Shown here: piece after piece, positions 29,028 through 36,817 of the stretch
Layout of the letters: each line of letters starts with the position of its first letter
How positions within the stretch are numbered: position 1 is the first letter of the stretch
Assembly: GCA_000169355.1 (NCBI GenBank)
Contig: AAXX01000004.1
Coordinates: 113,711 to 177,710 of the forward strand
DNA length: 64,000 nt
Source: Flavobacteria bacterium BAL38
GTDB taxonomy: Bacteria > Bacteroidota > Bacteroidia > Flavobacteriales > Flavobacteriaceae
Direction: 5' to 3'
Position numbers and translations under genes: made by a program
Notes under the pieces: model-generated
What the model saw: only the letters and a program-made list of their open reading frames with translations
What the model was told of the DNA's origin: nothing
Databases searched by the model: none

Positions 29028-29059
29028 CCCTTCGACAAGCTCAGGGGAGCAAGGAGAGG
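29028..29059. repeat. PELVEG-type interspersed repeat with a hairpin
   Basis: CCCTTCGACAAGCTCAGGG (from 29028) is the widespread repeat whose translation gives PELVEG. GCAAGGAGAGG at 29049-29059 can pair with CCTCCCTTGC near 28996-29005. The segment follows the FGE-like gene and is GC-rich compared with its surroundings. Confidence 0.6.
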
Positions 29060-29073
29060 CAATGCCAAACTGT

Positions 29074-29820
29074 TTACTGGGAAAGTGCCACCCGAAAACC
29101 GCTGCCACTGTCGCGGCTAGCGGGGCCGTTGCTGCCGCGATCGGCAACACGGCAGTACGATGCTGAGTCGTACCAGCCGCCACCACGCAAAACACGGTTA
29201 GCACCGCTTGTTGCACCTCTAGGGTTGGTTTGAGCAGCGGCACTGTAGGGACCATACCAGTCTTTGCACCATTCATACACGTTGCCGCTCATATCGTAAA
29301 TGCCTAATTCGTTTGGGTTTTTAGTAGCTACGCTGTGTGTTTTGCTACCACTATTGGCGTCATACCAGCCAGCGTTATCTAGGCTGCGGCCACCACTGTA
29401 TTTGGTGCCTTTGCTTTGTTTGCCACCTCGGGCTGCATATTCCCATTCGGCTTCTGTGGGCAAACGGTAGTCGGCATCCATTTTTTCGGCAAGCCAGTCG
29501 CAATAGGCTACGGCATCGCCATAATTTACATTTACTATGGGGTGGCTGTCTATCCAGCCCCAGCTTGGTGTTTGGGGCATGCTTCGACCTGTGGCGTTGC
29601 AAAACACTTTCCATTGGGCTACTGTGGTTTCGGTTTTGGCTATTTTAAAGGTTTTAAGCGTTACTTGGTGGGTGGGTTGCTCATTTTTTTCGCCTTCCAT
29701 TTCGGTATCGCCCATGGTAAAGGTACCGCCTACTACATTTACCATCTCAGGGTAGGATTGGCCAAAAGAAGTTAAAAATCCTGCTAGGATTAAAAAAAAT
29801 GTGATTGCTTGTTTTTTCAT
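29074..29820 (-). CDS. Exported FGE-fold protein with a DGR-target-like C-terminus
   Basis: 248 residues, signal peptide to about residue 20 (FLTSFGQ). FGE-sulfatase fold motifs are MVNVVGGTFTMGD, YRLPTEAEWEYAARGG and YDMSGNVYEWCKDWYG. The first active-site cysteine of true FGEs is Asp218 here; only Cys223 remains, so FGE catalysis is unlikely. The end, from RVLRGGGWYDSASYC to SGFRVALSQ, has the RVLRGGxW...GFRV frame of diversity-generating retroelement targets. Its residues sit in NNC-type codons (TAC, GAC, AGC, GGC) that adenine mutagenesis of AAC would produce. The gene is visibly GC-richer than its neighbours. No reverse transcriptase or template repeat is in the window. Confidence 0.75.
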   Translation of the reverse strand: MKKQAITFFLILAGFLTSFGQSYPEMVNVVGGTFTMGDTEMEGEKNEQPTHQVTLKTFKIAKTETTVAQWKVFCNATGRSMPQTPSWGWIDSHPIVNVNYGDAVAYCDWLAEKMDADYRLPTEAEWEYAARGGKQSKGTKYSGGRSLDNAGWYDANSGSKTHSVATKNPNELGIYDMSGNVYEWCKDWYGPYSAAAQTNPRGATSGANRVLRGGGWYDSASYCRVADRGSNGPASRDSGSGFRVALSQ

Positions 29821-29854
29821 TGTTTACTTGTTTTTAAGTTTTGTTTGTTTAAAA

Positions 29855-30643
29855 TTATCCTCTAACGCCAATTGAACCCATTTTTTCAATTTTAATATTA
29901 CCCTTTTCATTGGTTACTTTTCCTCTAATATATTCTTTAATTGATTGAATAATATCTACACTAGGTTTTGGCTTTTTACTATCTAGATAAATTACTTTAA
30001 TTTCGAGATTTTTGGTTTCGTAACTTTTAGTAAGTGTGGCGCCTGGGTTAATATACTCCACTATTTCAGTACCATTATCTGTTTTTAGCAATACGTAGGC
30101 TGTTTTATCGGATGTTTTATTGGCTAATTTGGCTAAAATGAAATTTTTTGAAGCAGTATTTCCAGAGGTAAATGCGCCATTTAGTCCTCCAAAATCTTTG
30201 GTGTATACTGCCATACTATTCCCTTTTCCTTGCCAAGTAAAAAAAATAGTAGGTTGTGTTGTAAAATCTTTAGGTGATTTTGCCAACTGGTCTGCCAATT
30301 GTTTGTTACATTCTTCAATGGTTTTACCTATTTTAGTGCTTATTACATTTGAGTTACAGCCCCAACCCGATACTTTTTTTTCGTATTTATAGGCAATGAC
30401 ACTTTCGTTTTTATCAACAAATTTAGTGCTTGGACTTTGCGCTTTGTGTTCTTCAATAAATTTTATTCGTTTTATAACAAAATCAGCATAATCCATAATT
30501 TCCTCGTGAACCAATTCGTAATCGCCACAAATGCCTCTTTTGTTTATTTCATAAGTGCCTATAAAAAGGCAGGGTTTTGCTTCTTGGGCAAAAATGGTTA
30601 CACAAAAGAAAAAGAGAATGATTGTTAGGGTTGTTTTTTTCAT
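29855..30643 (-). CDS. Secreted protein of unknown function
   Basis: 262 residues with signal peptide (TLTIILFFFCVTIFAQ). Mature part has several cysteines (KPCLFIG, GICGDYELVHEE, GWGCNSN, IEECNKQ) and a segment HEEIMDYADFVIKRIKFIEEH. I do not recognise the family. It lies at the downstream end of the secreted-paralog run but does not share the array's KPTKEET motif. Confidence 0.6.
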   Translation of the reverse strand: MKKTTLTIILFFFCVTIFAQEAKPCLFIGTYEINKRGICGDYELVHEEIMDYADFVIKRIKFIEEHKAQSPSTKFVDKNESVIAYKYEKKVSGWGCNSNVISTKIGKTIEECNKQLADQLAKSPKDFTTQPTIFFTWQGKGNSMAVYTKDFGGLNGAFTSGNTASKNFILAKLANKTSDKTAYVLLKTDNGTEIVEYINPGATLTKSYETKNLEIKVIYLDSKKPKPSVDIIQSIKEYIRGKVTNEKGNIKIEKMGSIGVRG

Positions 30644-30744
30644 TTTATACGTTTTTTAATGAAAATTAGCTTTTTTTAAGTCAAATTCAAAAACCATTAT
30701 AAAATAGATAAGTGCTATTTTTTAATGGTTTTTGTCGCTATTAA

Positions 30745-31128
30745 TTATTTACAACTGTAAGAGAATTGCGTTTCAATGTAAGTAATACTTTCAACATTTT
30801 TAAGTTTATTTAAACACTCTCTCTTGTCTTGACTTGTTTTTAAATCAGTGAAGTTAGCTGCCCAAATACGTCCACTCATATTATATTCTTCCTTTATATA
30901 ATCTTGATATGCCACCATCGCTTTATCTTTACACGAACTGTATAAATTGGCATCTTTATCGATCACTTTTGAAAGATACACTGTATTACCTTTTTCGAAA
31001 AAGATAACAAAATGATAGGTAGTGTTGCTTTTAGCTTTTGTTTCTGTTTTAATAAAAGCTGAGCTCACTGCAAATGTTAGCGCTATCATAGATAGTGCAA
31101 TTCCTTTTTTGATAAAATTTGTTTTCAT
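30745..31128 (-). CDS. Secreted protein of unknown function
   Basis: 127 residues. The signal peptide contains KGIALSMIALTFAVSSAF. The mature part has four Cys-bearing or aromatic motifs (LYSSCKDKAMVAYQDYI, RECLNKLKNV, ending FSYSCK). Length and layout are near those of the family A proteins just upstream and the C-terminus also ends with Cys, but the match is weak. Role unknown. Confidence 0.55.
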   Translation of the reverse strand: MKTNFIKKGIALSMIALTFAVSSAFIKTETKAKSNTTYHFVIFFEKGNTVYLSKVIDKDANLYSSCKDKAMVAYQDYIKEEYNMSGRIWAANFTDLKTSQDKRECLNKLKNVESITYIETQFSYSCK

Positions 31129-31158
31129 AATAGTTTAATTTAAAGGTTAAAAATTTAG

Positions 31159-31563
31159 TTAATTACAGGTTACATAAAAATATTTAATAGTTCGTTTTCT
31201 TTCTGCTCCTTTTTTGGCAAGCCAATCTCTTCGAGATGCCACAGCTTCATCATAGGTATTGTAAATCCAAGCGTTTGTAATGCCCGGAGAACCTATAAAA
31301 GCCCTGTCTCGGTTTAGGGTTCTTTCTTCGGCTGCATAGTGTTTTATATACTGTCCTTCTATAGCGTTTTTTCCTATATTGCAATCTACAGATACAACAC
31401 CTGTAGTAATATTTACATAGCCATTTTTAGCATCTTCATCATAGGCTTTGTCATGCTCTGTGTCTGTTACAAAAGCATAACGAGCTGCTGTGTTTTCTTT
31501 TCTAGTGTTTGTAAAGCTTGTGAGTACTGTTATTAGCAATAATAATAAGATTAGTTTTTTCAT
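31159..31563 (-). CDS. Array family A secreted protein, copy A1
   Basis: 134 residues. The signal peptide MKKLILLLLLITVLTSFTNT is shared with copies A2 and A3. The mature part begins RKENTAARYAFVTDTEHDKA and ends with the constant DEAVASRRDWLAKKG, ERKRTIKYFYVTCN. The middle (about 55-100) differs from A2 and A3. Two cysteines may form a disulfide. No known domain is recognised. It is the last A copy in the transcription direction, 5 nt from B1. Confidence 0.7.
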   Translation of the reverse strand: MKKLILLLLLITVLTSFTNTRKENTAARYAFVTDTEHDKAYDEDAKNGYVNITTGVVSVDCNIGKNAIEGQYIKHYAAEERTLNRDRAFIGSPGITNAWIYNTYDEAVASRRDWLAKKGAERKRTIKYFYVTCN

Positions 31564-31568
31564 TGGTT

Positions 31569-32036
31569 TTAATCTTTAAATGGGTCTTTGTTTTCTTCTT
31601 TGGCTATTGCGGATAACCTTAGAAAGGCTTTTTTAACACTTTCTGCTCTTGATTTTAAAACATAAATAGTGAAGTAGTTGGTTGTACCAATGTCTGACTT
31701 AAAACTTGAATTGAAAATTCCATTCATTTCGCATACTTTATATTTATCAGAAGTAGGACAATCAATAGAAGTTATATTATATAGAGTCTCCCATTTAAAA
31801 TCTGAATCCGTTACACTACTTCCATCATCAAATGTGGTTTTAATATAGCTTTCTTGAAAATCATAGTTACTTAGAGTGATATCACGATATTTCCCCATAT
31901 AAATTTTTTCTCCTTCTACAAGTTTAAAACTTCTGGTAAGATATGCCACAGTTTCCTCCTTAGTAGGTTTTCCATCTTGCGCATTTACAGTAAATACGGT
32001 GGCCATTATAAGGCAAATTGTGAGTAGTTTTTTCAT
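31569..32036 (-). CDS. Array family B secreted protein, copy B1
   Basis: 155 residues. N-terminus MKKLLTICLIMATVFTVNAQ then DGKPTKEETVAYLTRSFKL; C-terminus ending LRLSAIAKEENKDPFKD. These ends are nearly the same in other B copies, while the centre (about 40-130) is divergent, rich in Thr, Ser, Tyr and Asp. No enzyme motif seen. Probably a secreted periplasmic or surface protein of unknown role. Confidence 0.7.
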   Translation of the reverse strand: MKKLLTICLIMATVFTVNAQDGKPTKEETVAYLTRSFKLVEGEKIYMGKYRDITLSNYDFQESYIKTTFDDGSSVTDSDFKWETLYNITSIDCPTSDKYKVCEMNGIFNSSFKSDIGTTNYFTIYVLKSRAESVKKAFLRLSAIAKEENKDPFKD

Positions 32037-32057
32037 TGTTTTTGTTTTTTTAGTTTG

Positions 32058-32459
32058 TTAATTACAGGTTACATAAAAATATTTAATGGTTCGTTTTCTT
32101 TCACTGCCTCTTTCAGCGAGCCAATCTCTACGAGATGCTACTGCTTCATCATAGCTATTGTAAATCCTCACTAAAGGCATAACCGAACTACCAAAAGCTC
32201 GACTACGAGTTTTGGTTTCTTCTTCGGCACTGTAGTGAGCTATAAATTGATGCATTATGTTGTTGTTACTAATATCACAGTTTACGGTTACGACATTTGT
32301 AACAAGGTTTACATAGCCATTTTTGTCGTCTTCATCAAGGGATTTGTCATGCTCTGTGTCTGTTACAAAAGCATAACGAGCTGCCGTGTTTTCTTTTCTA
32401 GTGTTTGTAAAGCTTGTGAGTACTGTTACTAACAATAATAATAAGATTAGTTTTTTCAT
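32058..32459 (-). CDS. Array family A secreted protein, copy A2
   Basis: 133 residues. The last ~73 residues are identical to copy A3 at 33554-33955 and only a few differences lie in the first 60 (for example SLDE against AYDE). The nucleotide sequences of their 3' halves also differ at very few positions, and the 20 or so bases downstream of each are shared. This points to a recent duplication or gene conversion of an A-B unit. Function unknown. Confidence 0.72.
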   Translation of the reverse strand: MKKLILLLLLVTVLTSFTNTRKENTAARYAFVTDTEHDKSLDEDDKNGYVNLVTNVVTVNCDISNNNIMHQFIAHYSAEEETKTRSRAFGSSVMPLVRIYNSYDEAVASRRDWLAERGSERKRTIKYFYVTCN

Positions 32460-32463
32460 GTTT

Positions 32464-33009
32464 TTAATCTTTAAATGGGTCTTTATTTTCTTCTTTGGCT
32501 AATTCTATTAAGCGATTTAAAGCTTTTATAGCACTATCTGCTTTGGTTTTGAGGACGAGTAATCCGAAACTGTATCTGGGTTCAGGACCATCTCCCCAGT
32601 CTATTATTATTGGGTTTGAAAATTTAATATTGATAGATTCAAGCTCTTTATCCCGCCACAAACTATCATTGGGCAACTGATCATTTTTAGATAAACTATT
32701 TGTTGTAATACTTTTAACATTTGTCCAATCAAAATTTGCCCAACTTGTTTCTCCGTTTTTGGAACTGTGATTCCTATAATCGGTTTGATTCTGAGTCAAA
32801 GTAACTTTTGATTCAGTAAAAGAATAATATTTGATCCGAAACTCTACTTGTCTTATATCCTCTACTACCCCATAATGTTTATACCCGATTGACATTTTGA
32901 GTACTTTATCTAAATATGCTATTGTCTCCTCTTTTGTAGGTTTTCCCTCTTGCGCACTTATGGATAAAGTTGTTGCCATAATAAGGCAAATTGTGAGTAG
33001 TTTTTTCAT
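32464..33009 (-). CDS. Array family B secreted protein, copy B2
   Basis: 181 residues with the family N-terminus (MKKLLTICLIMATTLSISAQ, EGKPTKEETIAYLDKVLKM) and C-terminus (LNRLIELAKEENKDPFKD). The variable centre is longer than in B1 and has a DWGDGPEPRYSF segment. It lies 4 nt from A2 and 4 nt from B3, so these genes are tightly packed. Confidence 0.7.
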   Translation of the reverse strand: MKKLLTICLIMATTLSISAQEGKPTKEETIAYLDKVLKMSIGYKHYGVVEDIRQVEFRIKYYSFTESKVTLTQNQTDYRNHSSKNGETSWANFDWTNVKSITTNSLSKNDQLPNDSLWRDKELESINIKFSNPIIIDWGDGPEPRYSFGLLVLKTKADSAIKALNRLIELAKEENKDPFKD

Positions 33010-33013
33010 GGTT

Positions 33014-33532
33014 TTAATCTTTAAATGGGTCTTTGTTTTCTTCTTTGGCGATTTCTGATAATCGAATACAGGCTTTTTTGATACTTTCGAATTTTCCTTT
33101 TGGAATTAACATTGCTAATGATTGTTTGAAAGTTATTTTATCAGAAGGATCTCCATATTTTTCGGTACTAGTTTCTCTAAAACTAATTTGGTTCGAAAAG
33201 TAAATCCAAACTTGACATATATCATTTTCTCCAAAAGAGCAGTTTTGCAAATGAAAACTATTAATCCTTAGATTTTCCCACTTTAAAAGCGAATACTCTT
33301 CTTTAAAATTACCAGTCACTAATTCTCCCACTTTCATTACACTCTCTCTTTCATAAATATTATAGTCAAAATATGTCTTTGTTGTGTATGTATAATTATA
33401 TTCAGAACCAATCGATAATTCAATTGTTCGATTTATAAATGCAATCGTTTCCTCTTTAGTAGGCTTTTTATCTTGTGCATTCACTGTAAAAATGGTTGCC
33501 ATTATAAGGCAAATAGTGAGTAGTTTTTTCAT
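33014..33532 (-). CDS. Array family B secreted protein, copy B3
   Basis: 172 residues: MKKLLTICLIMATIFTVNAQ, KKPTKEETIAFINRTIELSI, then a variable centre with NCSFGENDICQVWIYF, and the constant end IRLSEIAKEENKDPFKD. The N-terminal and C-terminal ends are nearly identical to B4. Function unknown. Confidence 0.7.
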   Translation of the reverse strand: MKKLLTICLIMATIFTVNAQDKKPTKEETIAFINRTIELSIGSEYNYTYTTKTYFDYNIYERESVMKVGELVTGNFKEEYSLLKWENLRINSFHLQNCSFGENDICQVWIYFSNQISFRETSTEKYGDPSDKITFKQSLAMLIPKGKFESIKKACIRLSEIAKEENKDPFKD

Positions 33533-33553
33533 GGTTTTTGGTTTTTTAGTTTG

Positions 33554-33955
33554 TTAATTACAGGTTACATAAAAATATTTAATGGTTCGTTTTCTTTCAC
33601 TGCCTCTTTCAGCGAGCCAATCTCTACGAGATGCTACTGCTTCATCATAGCTATTGTAAATCCTCACTAAAGGCATAACCGAACTACCAAAAGCTCGACT
33701 ACGAGTTTTAGTTTCTTCTTCGGCACTGTAGTGAGCTATAAATTGATGCATTATGTTGTTGTTACTAATATCACAGTTTATGGTTACGATATTTGAAACA
33801 AGGTTTACATAGCCATTTTTGTCGTCTTCATCATAGGCTTTGTCATGCTCTGTGTCTGTTACAAAAGCATAGCGAGTTGCCGTGTTTTCTTTTTTAGTGT
33901 TTGTAAAGCTTGTAAGTATGGTTACTAAAAATAATAATAAGATTAGTTTTTTCAT
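33554..33955 (-). CDS. Array family A secreted protein, copy A3
   Basis: 133 residues, the near-twin of A2 (see that entry). Signal peptide MKKLILLLFLVTILTSFTNT; mature part starts KKENTATRYAFVTDTEHDKA. The last 73 residues are the same as A2. Copies A1-A3 are each followed within 5 nt upstream by a B gene, so A-B is a repeating unit. Confidence 0.72.
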   Translation of the reverse strand: MKKLILLLFLVTILTSFTNTKKENTATRYAFVTDTEHDKAYDEDDKNGYVNLVSNIVTINCDISNNNIMHQFIAHYSAEEETKTRSRAFGSSVMPLVRIYNSYDEAVASRRDWLAERGSERKRTIKYFYVTCN

Positions 33956-33959
33956 GTTA

Positions 33960-34448
33960 TTAATCTTGAAATGGGTCTTTGTTTTCTTCTTTGGCTATTT
34001 CTGAAAGACGAAGGCAGGCTTTTTTAATACTCTCGAATTTTTCTTTAGGTATTATAATTCGTAACCAATTATTATATTCAGTTTTAGAATCACTGCCTGT
34101 AGAAGTACTTTCAAATTTTATTATTTTTGTAAAGGGAATGCCGATTTCAATTATGTCAATATCTCTTTCGTTAAGAATTTGTATTTGATCAGGAACCATG
34201 GTTTCCCATAATATGCCTGAGTATTTTTTTGTTGTGGAAAGAAAGGCATTGAATGTTTGACTATAGAAATAAGAATCATAATTAAATTTTGCTTCAGTTG
34301 TCGTGCTACCATAAAATATTTTTCCGACTGTTAATGCAGTTGTTCTATTAATAAATGCCACAGTTTCCTCTTTAGTAGGCTTTTTATCTTGTGCATTCAC
34401 TGTAAAAATGGTTGCCATTATAAGGCAAATTGTGAGTAGTTTTTTCAT
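33960..34448 (-). CDS. Array family B secreted protein, copy B4
   Basis: 162 residues from the MKKLLTICL start at 34448; the longer frame starting 39 nt upstream overlaps B5 and has no signal peptide, so I reject it. Ends match B3: IFTVNAQDKKPTKEETVAFINR and LRLSEIAKEENKDPFQD. The centre is divergent and rich in Ser and Thr (STTTEAKFNYDSYFYSQTF). Function unknown. Confidence 0.7.
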   Translation of the reverse strand: MKKLLTICLIMATIFTVNAQDKKPTKEETVAFINRTTALTVGKIFYGSTTTEAKFNYDSYFYSQTFNAFLSTTKKYSGILWETMVPDQIQILNERDIDIIEIGIPFTKIIKFESTSTGSDSKTEYNNWLRIIIPKEKFESIKKACLRLSEIAKEENKDPFQD

Positions 34449-34453
34449 TGATT

Positions 34454-34867
34454 TTAATTTTGAAATGGATCTTTTTGTTTTGTACAAAGAGTAAGAAGAT
34501 GCAAAAATGCCTTAGAGACTCTTTCAGCTTCTGGCATGGTATTCATTTTAAGTCTTTTACATCTATTATTTTCATACCAAAATTCTACATAAGTAACATC
34601 ATTTGAAATACCACATTCACAGCTTCCTCTCTTGTTTAAATCGAACAAATTAAATGTCATGCTATCCTCATTATTCCTAATGAATTTAATCTGCCCATTT
34701 TTAGTTATATCTACTTTAGAATATCGAGCAGTTCCATCATCGTAGTTAACAGAACAGCACTCAACTTTTTGTTGAATATATTTTACCGTTTCATCAAAGC
34801 TCATATGCTGTGCTTTTACTGTAAATGTTGTAGCTATTATTAGGTAAATGGCGAGTAGTTTTTTCAT
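34454..34867 (-). CDS. Array family B-like secreted protein, copy B5 (divergent)
   Basis: 137 residues, the shortest and most divergent B-type copy. Signal peptide MKKLLAIYLIIATTFTVKAQ, then HMSFDETVKYIQQKV in place of KPTKEET, and the end LLTLCTKQKDPFQN. It has Cys pairs (VECCSVNY, GSCECGIS) that other copies lack. Retained KDPF ending suggests shared ancestry. Confidence 0.62.
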   Translation of the reverse strand: MKKLLAIYLIIATTFTVKAQHMSFDETVKYIQQKVECCSVNYDDGTARYSKVDITKNGQIKFIRNNEDSMTFNLFDLNKRGSCECGISNDVTYVEFWYENNRCKRLKMNTMPEAERVSKAFLHLLTLCTKQKDPFQN

Positions 34868-34887
34868 GTTGTTTTGTTATTTTTAAA

Positions 34888-35448
34888 TTAATCAAAGCTT
34901 ATTGGGTCTGGGGCGCCACAAAGTTTGCGGAGGTGGTTGAAGGCTTTAAGTAATTTTGTTGCTTCTGCTGTAGGCTCAAGACTGTAAGTTTTATCAACTG
35001 GTAAAGTGATTTTTTTAACATCTTTTTCACCAGTATAGTCATGCTCTTTAAGTATTTTATTTGGCACTCCAATGAATTCAAAAACTATATTGTAATCTGT
35101 TCCTCTGCCACTATATGTATAATTTATCTTTTCAATGTCAACTAAATTGAAAACATATTTAGTATTGAAAATTTGATTGTCTTTTAGCTGAAGTTTGTAA
35201 TTATTATAATTGTATTCCATTTCATATTGAATAGTCATAACTGATGAATTGAAATCGAATTCTACAATAGTGTTTCTATATTTCCAAGTCTGAAAACTAT
35301 CGCCTTCTCTCTTGTTCAGATTAAATGCTTTATCTTTAAAATATGCTTTTATAAACTCAACCGTTTGCTCCTTAGTAGGTTTCCCATCTTGCGCATTTAC
35401 TGTAAATAGTGTTGCCATAATGAGGCAAATTGTGATTAGTTTTTTCAT
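34888..35448 (-). CDS. Array family B secreted protein, copy B6
   Basis: 186 residues: MKKLITICLIMATLFTVNAQ, DGKPTKEQTVEFIKAYFKDK at the N-terminus; the end FNHLRKLCGAPDPISFD is nearly the same as the end of B7 (LNHLRKLCGAPDPISFD), a second C-terminal type in this family. Centre divergent, with basic and Tyr-rich beta-type segments. Function unknown. Confidence 0.7.
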   Translation of the reverse strand: MKKLITICLIMATLFTVNAQDGKPTKEQTVEFIKAYFKDKAFNLNKREGDSFQTWKYRNTIVEFDFNSSVMTIQYEMEYNYNNYKLQLKDNQIFNTKYVFNLVDIEKINYTYSGRGTDYNIVFEFIGVPNKILKEHDYTGEKDVKKITLPVDKTYSLEPTAEATKLLKAFNHLRKLCGAPDPISFD

Positions 35449-35469
35449 GTTGTTTATTATTTTATCTGA

Positions 35470-36270
35470 TTAATTTTTTACTGGTTCATCGTTTTCCATT
35501 CGTCCTTCAAATAAGATTTTTCCAGTAGCATCTACATATTTTCCATATCCATGCATTAACCCATTTACATAATCGCCTTCATAGTATCCACCTGCTGCAT
35601 CGGTCCATTTTCCCTTGCCATGCATATTGTCATTCTTCCAATCTCCTTCGTATCTTCTGCCACTTTTGAATATGTAAACACCATATCCACTTCTCTTTCC
35701 TTTGAGGAAATTTCCTTTATAAATACTTCCACTTTTTTCGTAGGTCAACGTACCAAAACCATGGGGTAAATTATTGACAACATCGCCAATATAATCATAC
35801 ATTGCTCCATCATCATCAGCTTGATGGAGCCGTTGATTAGACAAATTGATATTATTATCATTTAGAATTATTTCTAAATCACCAGTACCAGCAGAATTAC
35901 ATGCCCAAACATAGTTTGTAGGAGTGGTACCTCCGCTTCTTTTTAAAGCTTCTTTGGTAGCAATTGCATCAGCCTCTGCCTTGGTTGGGGCAACTCCCCA
36001 GCCATAAGCCGTACCCACATTGCCATCGATTGTTCTGTAAACTGCACAACCTGTCCCAGACCAACTGAGTACTACTTCAGCGTTTCCACCTTTATTGTTG
36101 CATTCCTGTAAAGCTTTTTTTTCTGCTTCTGCTAAAGAACTATAATCATAAGCCCAGCCGTAGTAGAAACCATTGGTCTTATCTATAGCTAATGCACCAT
36201 ATTTTGTGTTTTGTCCAAATGCTGTAAATACTGTTGCCATTATAAGGCAAATAGTGAGTAGTTTTTTCAT
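35470..36270 (-). CDS. DUF4189 plus MORN-repeat secreted protein with the array's signal peptide
   Basis: 266 residues from the MKKLLTICL start at 36270; a longer frame of nine extra codons is possible but adds no signal. The signal peptide (MKKLLTICLIMATVFTAFGQ) is the one used by the B family. Then comes a DUF4189-like domain (KYGALAIDKTNGFYYGWAYD, ALQECNNKGG, about 22-120). After a linker, four or more MORN repeats follow (YIGDVVNNLPHGFGTLTYE, YKGNFLKGKRSGYGVYIFKS, YEGDWKNDNMHGKGKWTDA, YEGDYVNGLMHGYGKYVDA). MORN repeats often bind lipids or proteins. It sits inside the array with the same orientation and spacing. Confidence 0.75.
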   Translation of the reverse strand: MKKLLTICLIMATVFTAFGQNTKYGALAIDKTNGFYYGWAYDYSSLAEAEKKALQECNNKGGNAEVVLSWSGTGCAVYRTIDGNVGTAYGWGVAPTKAEADAIATKEALKRSGGTTPTNYVWACNSAGTGDLEIILNDNNINLSNQRLHQADDDGAMYDYIGDVVNNLPHGFGTLTYEKSGSIYKGNFLKGKRSGYGVYIFKSGRRYEGDWKNDNMHGKGKWTDAAGGYYEGDYVNGLMHGYGKYVDATGKILFEGRMENDEPVKN

Positions 36271-36289
36271 GGTTTTGTTATTATTTAAG

Positions 36290-36805
36290 TTAATCAAAGC
36301 TAATTGGGTCTGGAGCGCCGCAAAGTTTGCGGAGGTGGTTGAGTGCTTTCATTACTTTTTGCGCATCATAAGTATATAAAGGCAAGTATTTAATTTTACT
36401 TTTACCGTCAATCTTCTCAACTAATTTACAATGTATAATTTCACCTCCAGATATTTTATCACCATCAATACCGTTTTTGTAGGCTTGATATACCAATTCC
36501 ACTTTTGAAAAATCTATTTTAACATTGTCTGTTCTTTCATAATTACGACTTATCCCTCCGAATTGGCTTTCCGTAAAATATAAAGTGCAGTTTTCAAAAT
36601 AGGTCTTTACATCTTGTTCTTCATACTTATAGAAGACATAACCTTCACGTCCGGGACTTTCTTGATAAATTAGTCTAATTTCAGTTACAGTATTCATCAT
36701 CGTCAAAATATAATCTATTATTTCTTCTTCAGTAGGTTTTTTATCTTGCGCATTCACAGTAAAACTTGTTGCTATCAATAAGCACATTGTGAGTAGTTTT
36801 TTCAT
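36290..36805 (-). CDS. Array family B secreted protein, copy B7
   Basis: 171 residues. Signal peptide MKKLLTMCLLIATSFTVNAQ, then KKPTEEEIIDYILTMM (a variant of KPTKEET) and end LNHLRKLCGAPDPISFD as in B6. Centre divergent with many acidic residues and FYKYEEQDVKTYFENCTLYF. Function unknown. Confidence 0.68.
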   Translation of the reverse strand: MKKLLTMCLLIATSFTVNAQDKKPTEEEIIDYILTMMNTVTEIRLIYQESPGREGYVFYKYEEQDVKTYFENCTLYFTESQFGGISRNYERTDNVKIDFSKVELVYQAYKNGIDGDKISGGEIIHCKLVEKIDGKSKIKYLPLYTYDAQKVMKALNHLRKLCGAPDPISFD

Positions 36806-36817
36806 ATTTTTTTTGTT

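Noticed and set aside
29007..29276. Open frame overlapping the FGE-like gene and containing PELVEG
   Set aside because: It is the shifted frame of the FGE-like gene running into a known interspersed repeat; no independent protein is supported.
34449..34487. Upstream start for array copy B4
   Set aside because: It overlaps B5 and does not precede the shared signal peptide directly.
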